DNA from: Chloroflexota bacterium
Lineage (GTDB): Bacteria; Chloroflexota; Dehalococcoidia; SM23-28-2; RBG-16-64-32
Reading direction: 5' to 3'
Assembly (NCBI GenBank): GCA_016190405.1
Contig: JACPQO010000079.1
Coordinates: 1-19,274 of the forward strand
DNA length: 19,274 nt
The position numbers and the translations under genes are program-made. The notes beneath the pieces were generated by a model that saw only the letters and a program-made list of their open reading frames with translations, made no database searches and was not told where the DNA came from. The number at the start of each line of letters is the position of its first letter. The stretch's first letter is position 1. Shown here piece after piece: positions 9,622 to 17,081 of this stretch.

Positions 9622-9819
9622 GTGGAGCGGGTCCGCTTCCACTTACGCCACACCCACGCCAGCCTGCCGCTGGCCCGCGGCATCCACCCCAAGGTCGTGA
9701 GGGAGCGCCTGGGCCACGCCAGCATCGCCATGACCCTTGACATCTACTCCCACGTCCTGCCCAGCCTGCAGGAGGAGGCCGGTCGCGATCTCGACGCCTG
9801 GCTGGCGGAGCGGCCGTAG
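9622..9819 (+). pseudogene. Tyrosine recombinase (phage-type integrase) C-terminal remnant
   Basis: Sixty-five residues matching only the end of the catalytic domain of a phage/ICE tyrosine recombinase. Visible are the HxxR box (FHLRHTHAS), the RLGHASI box with its His, and the nucleophile segment TLDIYSHV with Tyr. The N-terminal arm-binding and core-binding domains and the first catalytic Arg are missing. An in-frame TGA lies at 9595-9597, inside the overlapping chimeric gene, so the reading frame cannot extend further upstream. The GTG at 9622 is only a nominal start. It ends 26 bp from the convergent NACHT gene. As a full integrase would be about 350-400 residues, this piece cannot act alone. 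Confidence 0.85.
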
Positions 9820-9845
9820 GGCAGGTCGAGCGCTCCGGCAAACGG

Positions 9846-12800
9846 TCACCCAACGAGATTTACCGCGCCGCGAGCCCATTGCCGAATAACTCGCTGCTGC
9901 TTAGCGGTGAAGTCATAGCGGCGCAGCACCCGTTCCGTGCTGCTGGCTTTGGCTTTACCGAATCGCGCTGATGCAATCAATCCCACATCACGCAAGAAGC
10001 GCAGAGGTGCCTTGCGCAGTCGCCTGAGTTGAAGATATACAGGCTCCTCGCGCGCGTTATTCTCAAGCTCGCCGGCCACTATCGCAAATGCACCAAAGAG
10101 CGCGTTTTTGCTCAGTTTCAATCTCTTCGGCCTGCCCCCGTCAAAAGCAGGTGATAATGCAGAAAGGCCATAGTAGCCGTGCTTGGACGGCCGACGCCAT
10201 GGCGGTTGCGTTGACAATAGAATCTCACCTGCCTGTTCCAGTTGGGGAACGCGACGCTCCAGCAACTCAACGGTCCGCTCATGCTCTACATTCCAGCTGA
10301 AGAGCGGCCAGACAAGAGCGAGCGCAACTGGAGTCCAATTCACGGAGAAAGCGGTGCCAACGCATTCTTCGAATAGGCTGTGAACGCCATACCACTCTAC
10401 GAATTGAGAAAGACTGACGGCGTCGCGCCATAGGGTATCCATCGCGAGCCGCCGAGACGATGCCGAGAGGGCAACGATACGGTCTGTGCATTCGTCAAAG
10501 ATGCGACCCGACACCGCACGCCAGAACTCTAGCGACTCCGACGGGGACTCGCCCCGTCTCGACATGATCAGCGCCACGTCGAGTTCAAGCCCCATCTCCG
10601 CGGCGACTATGGCTTGTTCTTGACGGTGTCCTTTGATCTCGTCGATCAAAGAACCCTCGATGATTTCGGCGATAGGCGCGCGATTCTCTATTGCCGAATT
10701 AACCAATGCACCCAGCAGTTCGTGGGCCTCTCCATTTTCGCGGCGCCACGGAGGTTCGTAGGTGTGAGTCCGCATATCGCCGGTTTTATCGAGCACCCTT
10801 GCGATGCTAGCGACGAGGCACGTTTTGGCAATGCCCTTTGTCACTCTTGGACTTGGCACTACGAACTCAAGGCAGCGTGCAGCAAACGATACCAGGTTCA
10901 ATCGTGCACGATCTTCTACTTGCGATGCCGCACTGACTACACTATCTAGCAGTGCATCCCCGGCTCCTTCTACATTCTTATTCTGGAGCTGGAAGGCGAG
11001 TTGTGCCACAACATCCCATTCCCTTCTCTCGATTCGGGGCCTAAGCAAGCGGCCGAGGGGTTCGGGCGTCGGATGCGTTCGAACAAGGTGCGCTGCTGTG
11101 AAGTACTCCAAGAATGTACGGTGGGTGAACTGATAGAGGCTCTCACCCTCTCCGGTTGTGCCTGTGTCTGTGAAAACCCACGCGCGCCCTTTACAGAACG
11201 CAATAAACTCCTCTGCTGCCTTCTGAGCTTCGTCCGGATCTTCGAAGCGCCGAGGACAGAGATACTCCTTAGCCTTATGCACGAGAAGCTTTTCTGTTAG
11301 GCCACTCTGCATGGCCTCGTTGGTATAGATCCAGTGCGCCAGGTACATTAGGGCCGGACTGATGTGAGCCTCAAAGGGCAACGGCACGAAAATTCCGCGG
11401 CTCTTGTCCCATCGCTCAAACAGCATGACTGCGCATTTCTCGTAGACATCGGGGCGATTCCTCGGTATGTAGTTTTCGCCGCGGTAAATGTTGCACATGA
11501 GGGCCAGCATGAGAGGGTTGGAACGAAGGTCCGGTACGATACTGCTCTCCTCGAGGAACCTCTCGGCTTTCTTGTGCTGCTCGTCCTGGGTCAATTCCTG
11601 GTCGGCGGCGAACCATTTCTTCGCGTACTCAGAGACCTGTTCGTCATCAAACGGCGCCAGATGCCAAGTCTCGAAGCTCTTGTCGTCAAGGGGTGCCTGC
11701 TCGTATCCCACTTCTCGAGACGTTACGAGAATCGGAACAGAAGGATATATCGCACTGAAGGACTCGATGTCTGCACTCACTTCTTGCCGGTAGGTCGTGT
11801 CCAAGAGCTCATCTAGACCATCAAATATCACAATGGCGCGACCGCTCAGGAGCAAATAGTCGAATGCACCTGGTGGAGGCTCAATCTGATACTTGGCGTT
11901 TGCAGTCGACTCCATGAATTGCAGAATGGAGCAACGGCGCTCCTTTTTCTCTGCGCCGTAGTCCCGAAGGATTACTAGAATAGGAGTAACAAGCCTGCCG
12001 CCGAAAAGCCGCTCAGTGTATTGAGTTGCCAGATAGTGGCACACCTTCAAGGCGAACGTTGATTTACCCCCGCCCGGATGCCCAAGGATGACACTCCGGT
12101 AAGCGGATCTCAGGAACCTTGCGGCCTGAATGGGCGAATGTTCCTCGCCCGGCTCGGACGAACGCCTTACGAAACCTGGCGCCACATAGAGTTGGTCGAT
12201 GGATAGCTTTCTGGCAGCATCGAAGTGGGGCGGGACAATGTAGGCGTGCCTTGCCCCGACAGCGGATCGATACTTCTGCTCGAACGTGAGTATGCCCTTG
12301 ATGTCAGCGCTCTTGGCAGATGTCACCAGCGCCAGGTTCTTGTTGAGGGCCTGGAGCTCGCCTACGACAGCTCGGTGCCGCGCCGCTGACATTGCCTCAT
12401 GGGCTGAAAGAACTCCGTTATCTACGGCCAAGGCTAACGCGCGTTCGCAACTTCTTAGCAGCGCACGGAATACCTTAGCCGCGAGGTCCTGGATCTCTGG
12501 CTGACTGCACGCGAGATGAATGGCTAACATCGCCTCGAACTCGCCCTTGAGCGTCTCGTCCGACGGCTTTTCCTCTGTGATCAATCGGCTGGCGACAAGT
12601 TGTCGCAGAAGTGTCTCGACCTCCGGGGATAGCAGGAAGTCACGAAGGGTTTCTTGTGGGACGCGGCTCGTTAGATCCGTGTCTTCGGCAGTGGCCTCGG
12701 CGCCTTCCTCCAGGATCGCGGCGAGCTCGCCATCACCGGCCAACGCGTCTATGAATTCGGCCTCTGCATCCCTGTCATCGAATACCTTACCAAGGAGACC

Positions 12801-12854
12801 TGTAAGGACATTTGCCAGCATTCCTGCGACTACGCTCTGTGTGAAAGGATCCAT
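9846..12854 (-). CDS. NACHT-domain STAND NTPase, candidate anti-phage (bacterial NLR) protein
   Basis: A 1002-residue signal-transduction ATPase with the NACHT core seen in bacterial NLR-like immune proteins. Residues 1 to about 190 are predicted helical with no catalytic motif I recognise. The NACHT module starts near 245: Walker A GHPGGGKST with Lys264; Walker B IVIFDGLDEL with Asp345, Asp348 and Glu349; a sensor segment PILVTSRE near 375; and a winged-helix end marked FTHRTFLEYFTAAH near 595. The remaining ~390 residues are helical without obvious TPR, WD40 or LRR periodicity; this is where target sensing is expected. ATG at 12854 is preferred to the adjacent TTG at 12857; the ribosome site is weak (GGGGGGC). 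Sampled lines give about 45-60% GC against about 68% nearby, indicating transfer. It lies between an integrase remnant and tRNA-Lys. Defence function is inferred. Confidence 0.9.
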   Translation of the reverse strand: MDPFTQSVVAGMLANVLTGLLGKVFDDRDAEAEFIDALAGDGELAAILEEGAEATAEDTDLTSRVPQETLRDFLLSPEVETLLRQLVASRLITEEKPSDETLKGEFEAMLAIHLACSQPEIQDLAAKVFRALLRSCERALALAVDNGVLSAHEAMSAARHRAVVGELQALNKNLALVTSAKSADIKGILTFEQKYRSAVGARHAYIVPPHFDAARKLSIDQLYVAPGFVRRSSEPGEEHSPIQAARFLRSAYRSVILGHPGGGKSTFALKVCHYLATQYTERLFGGRLVTPILVILRDYGAEKKERRCSILQFMESTANAKYQIEPPPGAFDYLLLSGRAIVIFDGLDELLDTTYRQEVSADIESFSAIYPSVPILVTSREVGYEQAPLDDKSFETWHLAPFDDEQVSEYAKKWFAADQELTQDEQHKKAERFLEESSIVPDLRSNPLMLALMCNIYRGENYIPRNRPDVYEKCAVMLFERWDKSRGIFVPLPFEAHISPALMYLAHWIYTNEAMQSGLTEKLLVHKAKEYLCPRRFEDPDEAQKAAEEFIAFCKGRAWVFTDTGTTGEGESLYQFTHRTFLEYFTAAHLVRTHPTPEPLGRLLRPRIERREWDVVAQLAFQLQNKNVEGAGDALLDSVVSAASQVEDRARLNLVSFAARCLEFVVPSPRVTKGIAKTCLVASIARVLDKTGDMRTHTYEPPWRRENGEAHELLGALVNSAIENRAPIAEIIEGSLIDEIKGHRQEQAIVAAEMGLELDVALIMSRRGESPSESLEFWRAVSGRIFDECTDRIVALSASSRRLAMDTLWRDAVSLSQFVEWYGVHSLFEECVGTAFSVNWTPVALALVWPLFSWNVEHERTVELLERRVPQLEQAGEILLSTQPPWRRPSKHGYYGLSALSPAFDGGRPKRLKLSKNALFGAFAIVAGELENNAREEPVYLQLRRLRKAPLRFLRDVGLIASARFGKAKASSTERVLRRYDFTAKQQRVIRQWARGAVNLVG

Positions 12855-12898
12855 CAATGGAGCCCCCCGGCGGTGATCCGTTCAAGACGCTGGCCTAT

Positions 12899-12904
12899 AT
12901 TATA
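12899..12904 (-). promoter_or_regulatory. -10 element of the NACHT gene
   Basis: The minus strand reads a perfect TATAAT at 12904-12899, about 45 bp before the ATG at 12854. No good -35 lies 16-18 bp upstream, so expression may be weak or activator-dependent. Transcription would start near 12892 with a leader of about 38 nt. Confidence 0.6.
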
Positions 12905-13001
12905 GCTCGCCTGTCTCATCTCGCCCACTTCCGACAAGTCACGGATGTCGGCTAGTGGCCTGCGGTCGTTCTGGACGCAGACATAAGGAGATTCCTCCCT
13001 C

Positions 13002-13021
13002 GGGCGACAAATGGGCGACAA
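13002..13021. repeat. Two GGGCGACAA direct repeats, 11 bp apart
   Basis: GGGCGACAA occurs at 13002-13010 and 13013-13021 in the 3' flank of tRNA-Lys. Short phased repeats beside a tRNA gene can be arm-type binding sites of a tyrosine integrase; that role is speculative here. Confidence 0.4.
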
Positions 13022-13081
13022 CTGCTAAGGCGCGTGGCTGAACCTGGCGCTCAGGTTTGCACGGTTCGTATCTGAAACCTC

Positions 13082-13156
13082 TGGAGGGCCCGGTGGGATT
13101 CGAACCCACGACTCCCGGATTAAAAGTCCGGAGCTCTACCGCTGAGCTACGGGCCC
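13082..13156 (-). tRNA. tRNA-Lys (anticodon TTT)
   Basis: The minus strand folds as a full cloverleaf. The acceptor stem is GGGCCCG with CGGGCCC, the D stem is GCTC/GAGC with a short AGCGGTA loop, and the anticodon stem is CCGGA/TCCGG around CTTTTAA (anticodon TTT). The T arm is GTGGG-TTCGAAT-CCCAC. A CCA at 13084-13082 appears to be encoded, leaving T as the discriminator base at 13085, which is unusual. It lies at the boundary of the lower-GC NACHT region, and tRNA genes are common integrase targets. I found no second copy of its 3' end elsewhere in the window. Confidence 0.97.
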
Positions 13157-13165
13157 CCGCTGATT

Positions 13166-13194
13166 ACTATGCAGACGGCCTGTGCGGCTGTCAA
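13166..13194 (-). promoter_or_regulatory. Promoter of tRNA-Lys
   Basis: On the minus strand TTGACA (13194-13189) is followed after 17 bp by CATAGT (13171-13166). Transcription would start a few bases before the tRNA 5' end at 13156. Confidence 0.65.
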
Positions 13195-13277
13195 CGAAGG
13201 GGGAGCGGCAGGGGCTGAGCCCGCGTTTTCTCAGGGGCTGGCCGGGGGCTATGATTGGCCCCGAGGAGGGCCCTTTC

Positions 13278-14558
13278 TTGGGAATCGGAACGCTGGTATC
13301 GACGCGGGCGGGCCTTTTCTTCGGCTGGTGGGTGGTGTTCGTGTCGGCGGCCATCGTCTTCCTGACCGGGGGCACCTTCTTTTACGGATTCGGGGCCCTG
13401 TTCAACCCGCTGGTGCAGGAGTTCGGCTGGAGCCGGGCGGCCACGTCGTTCGCTTTCTCCCTGCGCGCGGAAGTGGGCGGCCTAGCCGCCCCGCTGGTGG
13501 GGTTCCTGGTGGACCGGGTGGGCTCCCGCCGCCTGATGACCGGAGGTGTGGCCCTAGTGGCGGTGGGGTTCTTGCTGCTGAGCCGCGTGCAGACGCTGTG
13601 GGCGTTCTACGGGGCCGTGGTGGTCATCGCCGTGGGCATGAGCGCGGCGGGCGGCCCCGTGGGCATGGTGGCCATCGCCCACTGGTTCCGCCGGCAACGG
13701 GGCAGGGCCCTGGCGGTGATGACGATGGGGGCCGGCGCCAGCGGCGTAATGGTGGTCGTGCTGGCATCCTTGATCTCGGCGTTCGGCTGGCGCAGCGCCC
13801 TGGTCATCGTGGCGGTGGCGCAGCTCGTGGTGTGCCTGCCTCTAGCCTTGAGCATCCGCAACCGGCCCGAGGATTTGGGACTGAGCGCGGATGGGAGGGC
13901 CGGCCCGCAGCCAAATGGAATAGCGGCAAACGGGCCCCTGCCCGCGCCGGAGCCCGAGGGGTTGACGGTGCGACAGGCCCTGCGGTCGTCGTCCTTCTGG
14001 CGGCTGTCCATCGCGGTGGCGCTGGCCAACCTGGGGACGACGGCCATCATCGTGCACCAGATACCGTTCTTCACCTCCAGCGTGGGGCTGTCCGAGGGAG
14101 TGGCCGCCGCCTCGGTGACGGCGATGACGTTGATGAGCCTGATCGGCAGGTTCGCCTTCGGCTACCTGGCGGACAGCATCGACAAGCGGGTAGTGATGGC
14201 GAGCGCCTACGCGCTGGCCGGGGTAGCGATCCTGTTGTTCGCGACCATCTACGAGGGGTGGCAGATCTTCTTCGTGCTGCCTCTGTTCTCGCTGGGGTTC
14301 GGGGGCGCCATTCCCGTGCGGCCGGCGTTTCAGGCCGAATACTTCGGGCTAAGGGCGTTCGGAGCCATCCAGGGGCTCGTCTTCACCATCGCTACGCTGG
14401 GCGGAGTCCTGGGCCCGGTGTTCGCCGGCTGGATATACGACCAGACCGAGAGCTACCGGCTGGCGTTCGTGCTGCTCTCCGCCGGGTCCCTGCTGGCGGC
14501 GCCGTTGATGCTCACCCTGCCGCGGCCGGCGGCAACGCCCGCCCTGGGCCGCCGGTAA
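13278..14558 (+). CDS. Major facilitator superfamily transporter
   Basis: A 426-residue polytopic inner-membrane protein of the major facilitator superfamily, with about 12 hydrophobic segments. The start (LFFGWWVVFVSA, then GWSRA after the first helix) and the loop-2 motif GFLVDRVGSRRLM, a form of the MFS G-x-x-x-D-R-x-G-x-R-R signature, fit the monocarboxylate/oxalate-formate antiporter-like branch. A long hydrophilic Pro-rich loop (about residues 190-225) separates the two six-helix halves. I chose the TTG at 13278 because GAGGAGGG lies 7 bp upstream. ATG at 13251 is the alternative but has a poor ribosome site, and a TATGAT -10-like hexamer overlaps it (13250-13255). An in-frame ATG at 13182 would sit inside the tRNA promoter. 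Substrate cannot be told. It converges with the GGDEF/HD-GYP gene, 22 bp between stops. Confidence 0.88.
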   Translation: MGIGTLVSTRAGLFFGWWVVFVSAAIVFLTGGTFFYGFGALFNPLVQEFGWSRAATSFAFSLRAEVGGLAAPLVGFLVDRVGSRRLMTGGVALVAVGFLLLSRVQTLWAFYGAVVVIAVGMSAAGGPVGMVAIAHWFRRQRGRALAVMTMGAGASGVMVVVLASLISAFGWRSALVIVAVAQLVVCLPLALSIRNRPEDLGLSADGRAGPQPNGIAANGPLPAPEPEGLTVRQALRSSSFWRLSIAVALANLGTTAIIVHQIPFFTSSVGLSEGVAAASVTAMTLMSLIGRFAFGYLADSIDKRVVMASAYALAGVAILLFATIYEGWQIFFVLPLFSLGFGGAIPVRPAFQAEYFGLRAFGAIQGLVFTIATLGGVLGPVFAGWIYDQTESYRLAFVLLSAGSLLAAPLMLTLPRPAATPALGRR

Positions 14559-14580
14559 CGGGGACGGGAGCGGTCTCTCC

Positions 14581-16473
14581 CTACTTGACGGACGCCGCTA
14601 CGTCCCCCCTGGCGCTGCCGGCCACCAGACGGCGCAGCACAGGGGCGAAGGCCTTCACCAACTGCGGGTCGAGCTGGGTCCCAGCCACGCGCTGGAGCTC
14701 TTGGTACGCTTCCTGGTGCGAAAGTCCGCGGCGGTGGGGACGGTCCAGGGTGAGGGCGGAGAAGGCGTCGGCCACGGCCAGGATCCGGGCCAGGTAGGGG
14801 ATCTCCTCCCCCTTTAGACCGTCGGGGTAACCGGCGCCGTCCCAGCGCTCGTGGTGGTGAAGGGCCAGGATACGGACCTCCTCGGCGTTGGGGATGTCGA
14901 CGATGAGGTGGCCGGCGATGTTGACGTGGTGCCTGATGACGGCGAACTCCTCGGGGCTGAGCTTGCCCGGCTTGCGGAGGATGCCATCGGGGATGCCGAT
15001 CTTGCCCACGTCGTGGAGGAGAGCGGCCAGCCGCAGGGTGCGCTGGGCGGAGGGCGACATTCCCATCTCCTGGGACAGCATGACGGCGTATTCAGCAGTG
15101 TTCTCACAATGGGCGCGGGTATAGTGGTCCACGTTGTCGATGGAGGAGACGATGCGGTCCAGGAGGCCGAATACGCCCAGATTCGGCGAGCCGTTGGCAC
15201 CGCGGCGGCGACGGTCGACCGGGCGGGCGCTGTTGCCGCGCTTGGCCTCGTACAGGCGGGCGTCGGCCACGGCCAGCAGCTCCTGCCGGCGGCCGGCATC
15301 GTAGGGGAAGACGGCGATGCCACAGGAAACGCGAATCGGGAAGTGGCCGCCGCCCGGGGCCCCCACGTTGGAGAGCCAGTCCTGAAAGGCCTGGACGAAG
15401 GACTCGGCCTCGCGCTTGGAGTGGCCGGGCAGGGTGACGATGAATTCGTCGCCGCCGAACCTTCCCACGGCGCCGACTCTATCGGCCATGAGCCGGAGCT
15501 GGTCAGCGACGATCTGGAGGACGCGGTCGCCCACGGAATGGCCGAACGCATCGTTGAAATGCTTGAAGTTGTCGACATCCAGAAGGAGCAGGGCCAGGCT
15601 GCGGCCGCGCGAGTCGGCGGTGGCCAGGAGCTGCTGGAGGTAGCCCTGCATGAACCGGTGGTTGTACAGGCCGGTAACGTAGTCGCGGTCGGCCCGCTCG
15701 CGCATCTCCTCATAGCTACGGCCTCGCTCCAGGGCGGCGGCGACCTGGGCGGCCAGGGCAGGCATGATCTCCCAGCGCTGGGGCTCCCAGGGGCCATCGG
15801 CGACGAGCTCCATGACGCCCTCGCCAATCTCGCTGCCGCGCAGGGGCAGGAACAACGAGGAGGGCGCCGGCGGGGCCGAGGCCGCGTCGAAGGGCTGCGG
15901 CTGGCCGGCGCCGGCCACAAGGACGATAGGCGCGGAGATGCGCGCGGCTGTGCGGGCCAGGATGACGCGTTGAGCCTCGTCCGGGACAAGGTCACCCGGC
16001 GCGGACGGTTCGCGGGAACGGCCCAGGGACGCCGCCTCGGGCTCGCCGTCGCTGTTGGGCTTCCAGTAGACAGCGGCGACAGCATCCATCTCCTGAATGA
16101 AGAAGTCGATGGCGGCGCGGGCTATACGGCTGCGGCGGCTCTCGCGGCTCAACAGGTCCAATAGGCGGCCGATGAGGCGCAACTGCCCGTTGCGTACGGT
16201 CAGCTCGTGGGCGCCGGCGGTAGCCGCGGCCTCGAGCAAGGCGGCACGGCGTGAGACCCGCGCTTCGACCAGCACCTGAAAGGCCAGGGGGATGAGCGCC
16301 GAGAAGGCCAGGGCGACTACGAGGGTCAGGGGCAGATGAGCGATGAGATAGGCCACCAGGAAGCCGACAGCAAACAAGAGGGCGCCGGCCAGGACCAGGG
16401 CAGCGGGAGCGAGGATGCGTGACGGCGCGCGAGCAGAGGTCTGGGCCGCCAGGTTGGCCGCCTCTGTGCTCAT
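14581..16473 (-). CDS. Membrane GAF-GGDEF-HD-GYP protein, dual c-di-GMP synthesis/hydrolysis motifs
   Basis: A 630-residue protein carrying both diguanylate cyclase and HD-GYP phosphodiesterase modules for cyclic di-GMP. Two hydrophobic segments at about 20-43 and 47-70 anchor it in the membrane. A GAF-like sensor domain follows (about 105-270). The GGDEF domain starts with YVTGLYNHRF and has an intact GGDEF signature at 340-344. No RxxD inhibitory site is present five residues upstream, so product inhibition may be absent. The HD-GYP domain (about 440-615) shows HDVGKIG with His487/Asp488, then HHHERWDGAGYPDG with GYP at 548-550. Start ATG follows GGAGG. The gene lies 27 bp downstream of the sigma-like gene on the same strand, so the two are probably co-transcribed. 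Which activity dominates cannot be read from sequence. Confidence 0.95.
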   Translation of the reverse strand: MSTEAANLAAQTSARAPSRILAPAALVLAGALLFAVGFLVAYLIAHLPLTLVVALAFSALIPLAFQVLVEARVSRRAALLEAAATAGAHELTVRNGQLRLIGRLLDLLSRESRRSRIARAAIDFFIQEMDAVAAVYWKPNSDGEPEAASLGRSREPSAPGDLVPDEAQRVILARTAARISAPIVLVAGAGQPQPFDAASAPPAPSSLFLPLRGSEIGEGVMELVADGPWEPQRWEIMPALAAQVAAALERGRSYEEMRERADRDYVTGLYNHRFMQGYLQQLLATADSRGRSLALLLLDVDNFKHFNDAFGHSVGDRVLQIVADQLRLMADRVGAVGRFGGDEFIVTLPGHSKREAESFVQAFQDWLSNVGAPGGGHFPIRVSCGIAVFPYDAGRRQELLAVADARLYEAKRGNSARPVDRRRRGANGSPNLGVFGLLDRIVSSIDNVDHYTRAHCENTAEYAVMLSQEMGMSPSAQRTLRLAALLHDVGKIGIPDGILRKPGKLSPEEFAVIRHHVNIAGHLIVDIPNAEEVRILALHHHERWDGAGYPDGLKGEEIPYLARILAVADAFSALTLDRPHRRGLSHQEAYQELQRVAGTQLDPQLVKAFAPVLRRLVAGSARGDVAASVK

Positions 16474-16500
16474 GGGTCCTCCAGGGGGTGGAACGGTGGC

Positions 16501-16959
16501 CTACGTGAGGTTGAGCTGGGCAGCCAGGGCTGCCGGGGGCGTAGCCCGAAGCTTCCTCAGCCCGCCGACGAGGGCGGCGGTGACCGCGCGCTCTTTGACC
16601 TTCAGCAGGCGGCCTATCTCACCGCGGTTGAGCTGGGCGTCGAAGAGGAGGGCGAGCACGTCGCGCTCCCGCGAGCTGAGGGCGCCATCGGCGCGCCCTA
16701 TGCCGACGGGGCGACAGAGACCGCGGGCCAGGCTGAAGAGGACGAGCCGGAACTCGCCGTCGGGGACATCCGGACAGCGGACGAAGGCGCGAGAAAAGGC
16801 CTCGACGACGATGTCCCGCGCCCCGGCGTCATCGTCGACGAAGGCGCGAACGTAGGCGAAGAGGTGAGGGAAATGGGCCCCGAAGCGGCCCTGCAAGACC
16901 TCGTCGCTGATCGCGGGATAGGCATTCCGCCGCTGTCTAGAGAGAAGGTTCAGTCCCAT
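16501..16959 (-). CDS. Small sigma-70-like (ECF-type) protein
   Basis: A 152-residue protein with the two-part layout of an ECF-type sigma factor. About residues 25-85 resemble region 2: a helix-rich segment FPHLFAYVRAFVDDDAGARDIVVEAFSRAF, of which the D.A.DIV.EAF part is the core-binding signature (written here by its pattern). About 93-140 resemble region 4, the helix-turn-helix that reads the -35 element: LSSRERDVLALLF, then LNRGEIGRLLKVKERAVTAAL. The ATG at 16959 is placed 5 bp after GGGAGG; the overlapping GTG at 16962 is too close. It is short for the family, and the region-2 DNA-melting part is weakly conserved, so it may be a DNA-binding relative rather than an active sigma. It follows the pseudo-receiver gene and precedes the c-di-GMP gene by 27 bp. 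Confidence 0.78.
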   Translation of the reverse strand: MGLNLLSRQRRNAYPAISDEVLQGRFGAHFPHLFAYVRAFVDDDAGARDIVVEAFSRAFVRCPDVPDGEFRLVLFSLARGLCRPVGIGRADGALSSRERDVLALLFDAQLNRGEIGRLLKVKERAVTAALVGGLRKLRATPPAALAAQLNLT

Positions 16960-17042
16960 CACGACCTCCCGTGTGTGAGCGATTCCTGTCGCCCTCTCAG
17001 GCTAGCAGAGGGAGATGCGTCCTGTGACGAGACGACGGTAGA

Positions 17043-17075
17043 GGGTGGGTTAAGGTCCGGTTTGGGTTTGGTTAA
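17043..17075 (-). promoter_or_regulatory. Three phased 11-bp direct repeats, candidate PhoB/OmpR-type operator
   Basis: On the minus strand the 33 bp read as three consecutive units: TTAACCAAACC / CAAACCGGACC / TTAACCCACCC. They share nnAACCnnACC and repeat every 11 bp, about one helical turn, the arrangement bound by head-to-tail dimers of PhoB/OmpR-family wHTH proteins. The array sits six bases after the stop of the regulator gene and about 84 bp before the sigma-like start. The regulator encoded directly upstream is the natural candidate ligand; binding is inferred. Confidence 0.6.
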
Positions 17076-17081
17076 GACGGC

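Noticed and set aside
9806..9837. Terminator between the integrase remnant and NACHT gene
   Set aside because: CGGAGCG/CGCTCCG gives only 7 bp around an 18-nt loop and no T-run follows on either strand.
8945..9845. Duplicated 3' end of tRNA-Lys marking the far att site
   Set aside because: No stretch resembling the T-arm or acceptor segment was found by eye in this interval, so island ends remain undefined.
14851..16164. Plus-strand open frame of 437 codons
   Set aside because: Antisense shadow of the GGDEF/HD-GYP gene, whose catalytic motifs are intact.
16992..17012. Attenuator before the sigma-like gene
   Set aside because: CCCTCT/AGAGGG forms a 6-bp stem but no T-run follows; too weak to call.
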